Assembly: GCA_963727285.1 (NCBI GenBank)
Contig: CAVSFF010000012.1
Coordinates: 1-64,000 of the forward strand
Direction of reading: 5' to 3'
Source: CAITWD01 sp963727285
GTDB lineage: Bacteria > Actinomycetota > Thermoleophilia > Miltoncostaeales > Miltoncostaeaceae
DNA length: 64,000 nt
Shown: piece by piece, positions 63,941 through 64,000 of the stretch
Position numbering within the stretch: the stretch's first letter is position 1
How the letters are laid out: each line of letters begins with the position of its first letter
Position numbers and translations under genes: made by a program
Notes under the pieces: model-generated
What the model was told of the DNA's origin: nothing
Database searches by the model: none
Seen by the model: only the letters and a program-made list of their open reading frames with translations

Positions 63941-64000
63941 AAGCCTCCGCGACAGTCGCCGGGCCTTCGTATGGTGGGCAATCGGCATCATCGCCTACGT
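63921..64000 (+). CDS. ABC-2 transporter permease, partial (cut by window end)
   Basis: ATG 63921 opens MTSILRRSLRDSRRAFVWWA then IGIIAY, the amphipathic start and first helix of an ABC-2 permease. It overlaps the 3' end of the ATPase gene, so translation is coupled. The rest lies outside the window. Confidence 0.78.
   Translation, partial: MTSILRRSLRDSRRAFVWWAIGIIAY

Noticed and set aside
1..64000. CRISPR array
   Set aside because: The repeats are dispersed over kilobases and degenerate; no regularly spaced direct repeats or cas genes were seen.

Overview
The window is high-GC DNA from a monoderm, actinobacterial-type chromosome. Supporting gene families are DUF1918, DUF2630, an HtaA-like exported protein, dodecin, heliorhodopsin, several SRPBCC, NTF2-like and cupin proteins, a MacB/MprAB-like export and sensor locus, and frequent GTG/TTG starts with GGAGG-type ribosome sites. 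Thermoleophilia (Solirubrobacterales-like) is my best guess, by inference only. No rRNA, complete tRNA, CRISPR array or replication origin was seen. Gene order looks like accessory chromosome: short transcription units on both strands, separated by 200-600 bp gaps full of degenerate repeats and mobile-element debris.

Layout. 0.2-3.8 kb: a Cys-cluster HTH regulator divergent from a 7Fe-type ferredoxin, an IS481-type transposase remnant, an acetoacetate-decarboxylase-like gene and a zinc alcohol dehydrogenase. 4-10 kb: tyrosine-recombinase remnants, an HtaA-like secreted protein, a heliorhodopsin (the most notable single gene, intact), a broken excisionase-like gene, an NTF2-like gene and a 29-codon membrane peptide. 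10-20 kb: SppA-type signal peptide peptidase, dodecin, an MgtC-DUF4010 membrane protein, an SRPBCC protein, and a five-gene minus-strand operon (permease, ATPase, lipoprotein, response regulator, histidine kinase). 20-27 kb: SDR, ABM-like protein, cupin divergent from a MarR regulator with a clear operator, FAD oxidoreductase, methyltransferase. 27-30 kb: arsenic locus (ArsR, ACR3, AhpD-like protein, zinc-ribbon protein). 30-45 kb: many small enzymes and stress-type proteins, an ArsR-SRPBCC fusion, flavodoxin, methyltransferase, GT2 glycosyltransferase and a second Cys-cluster HTH regulator. 45-57 kb: secreted and cell-wall proteins (HExxE protein, beta-propeller, B-lectin plus CHAP), methyltransferase, MarR, trehalose-synthase-like GT4. 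57-64 kb: an ECF sigma factor with a membrane-spanning tail divergent from a secreted repeat protein, a small-export-type membrane protein and the start of an ABC exporter.

Two window-wide patterns stand out. First, at least fifteen otherwise well-conserved genes carry single-base frameshifts, several at or beside short homopolymers, while many long genes are intact; uncorrected long-read indels are the simplest explanation. Second, the gaps hold several families of dispersed, partly structured repeats. The main one ends in a T-arm/acceptor sequence like the 3' half of tRNA-Ala and is often preceded by a short TTCACC/GGTGAA hairpin. It recurs about a dozen times and lies near integrase and excisionase remnants, so it may mark attachment sites of accreted integrative elements.
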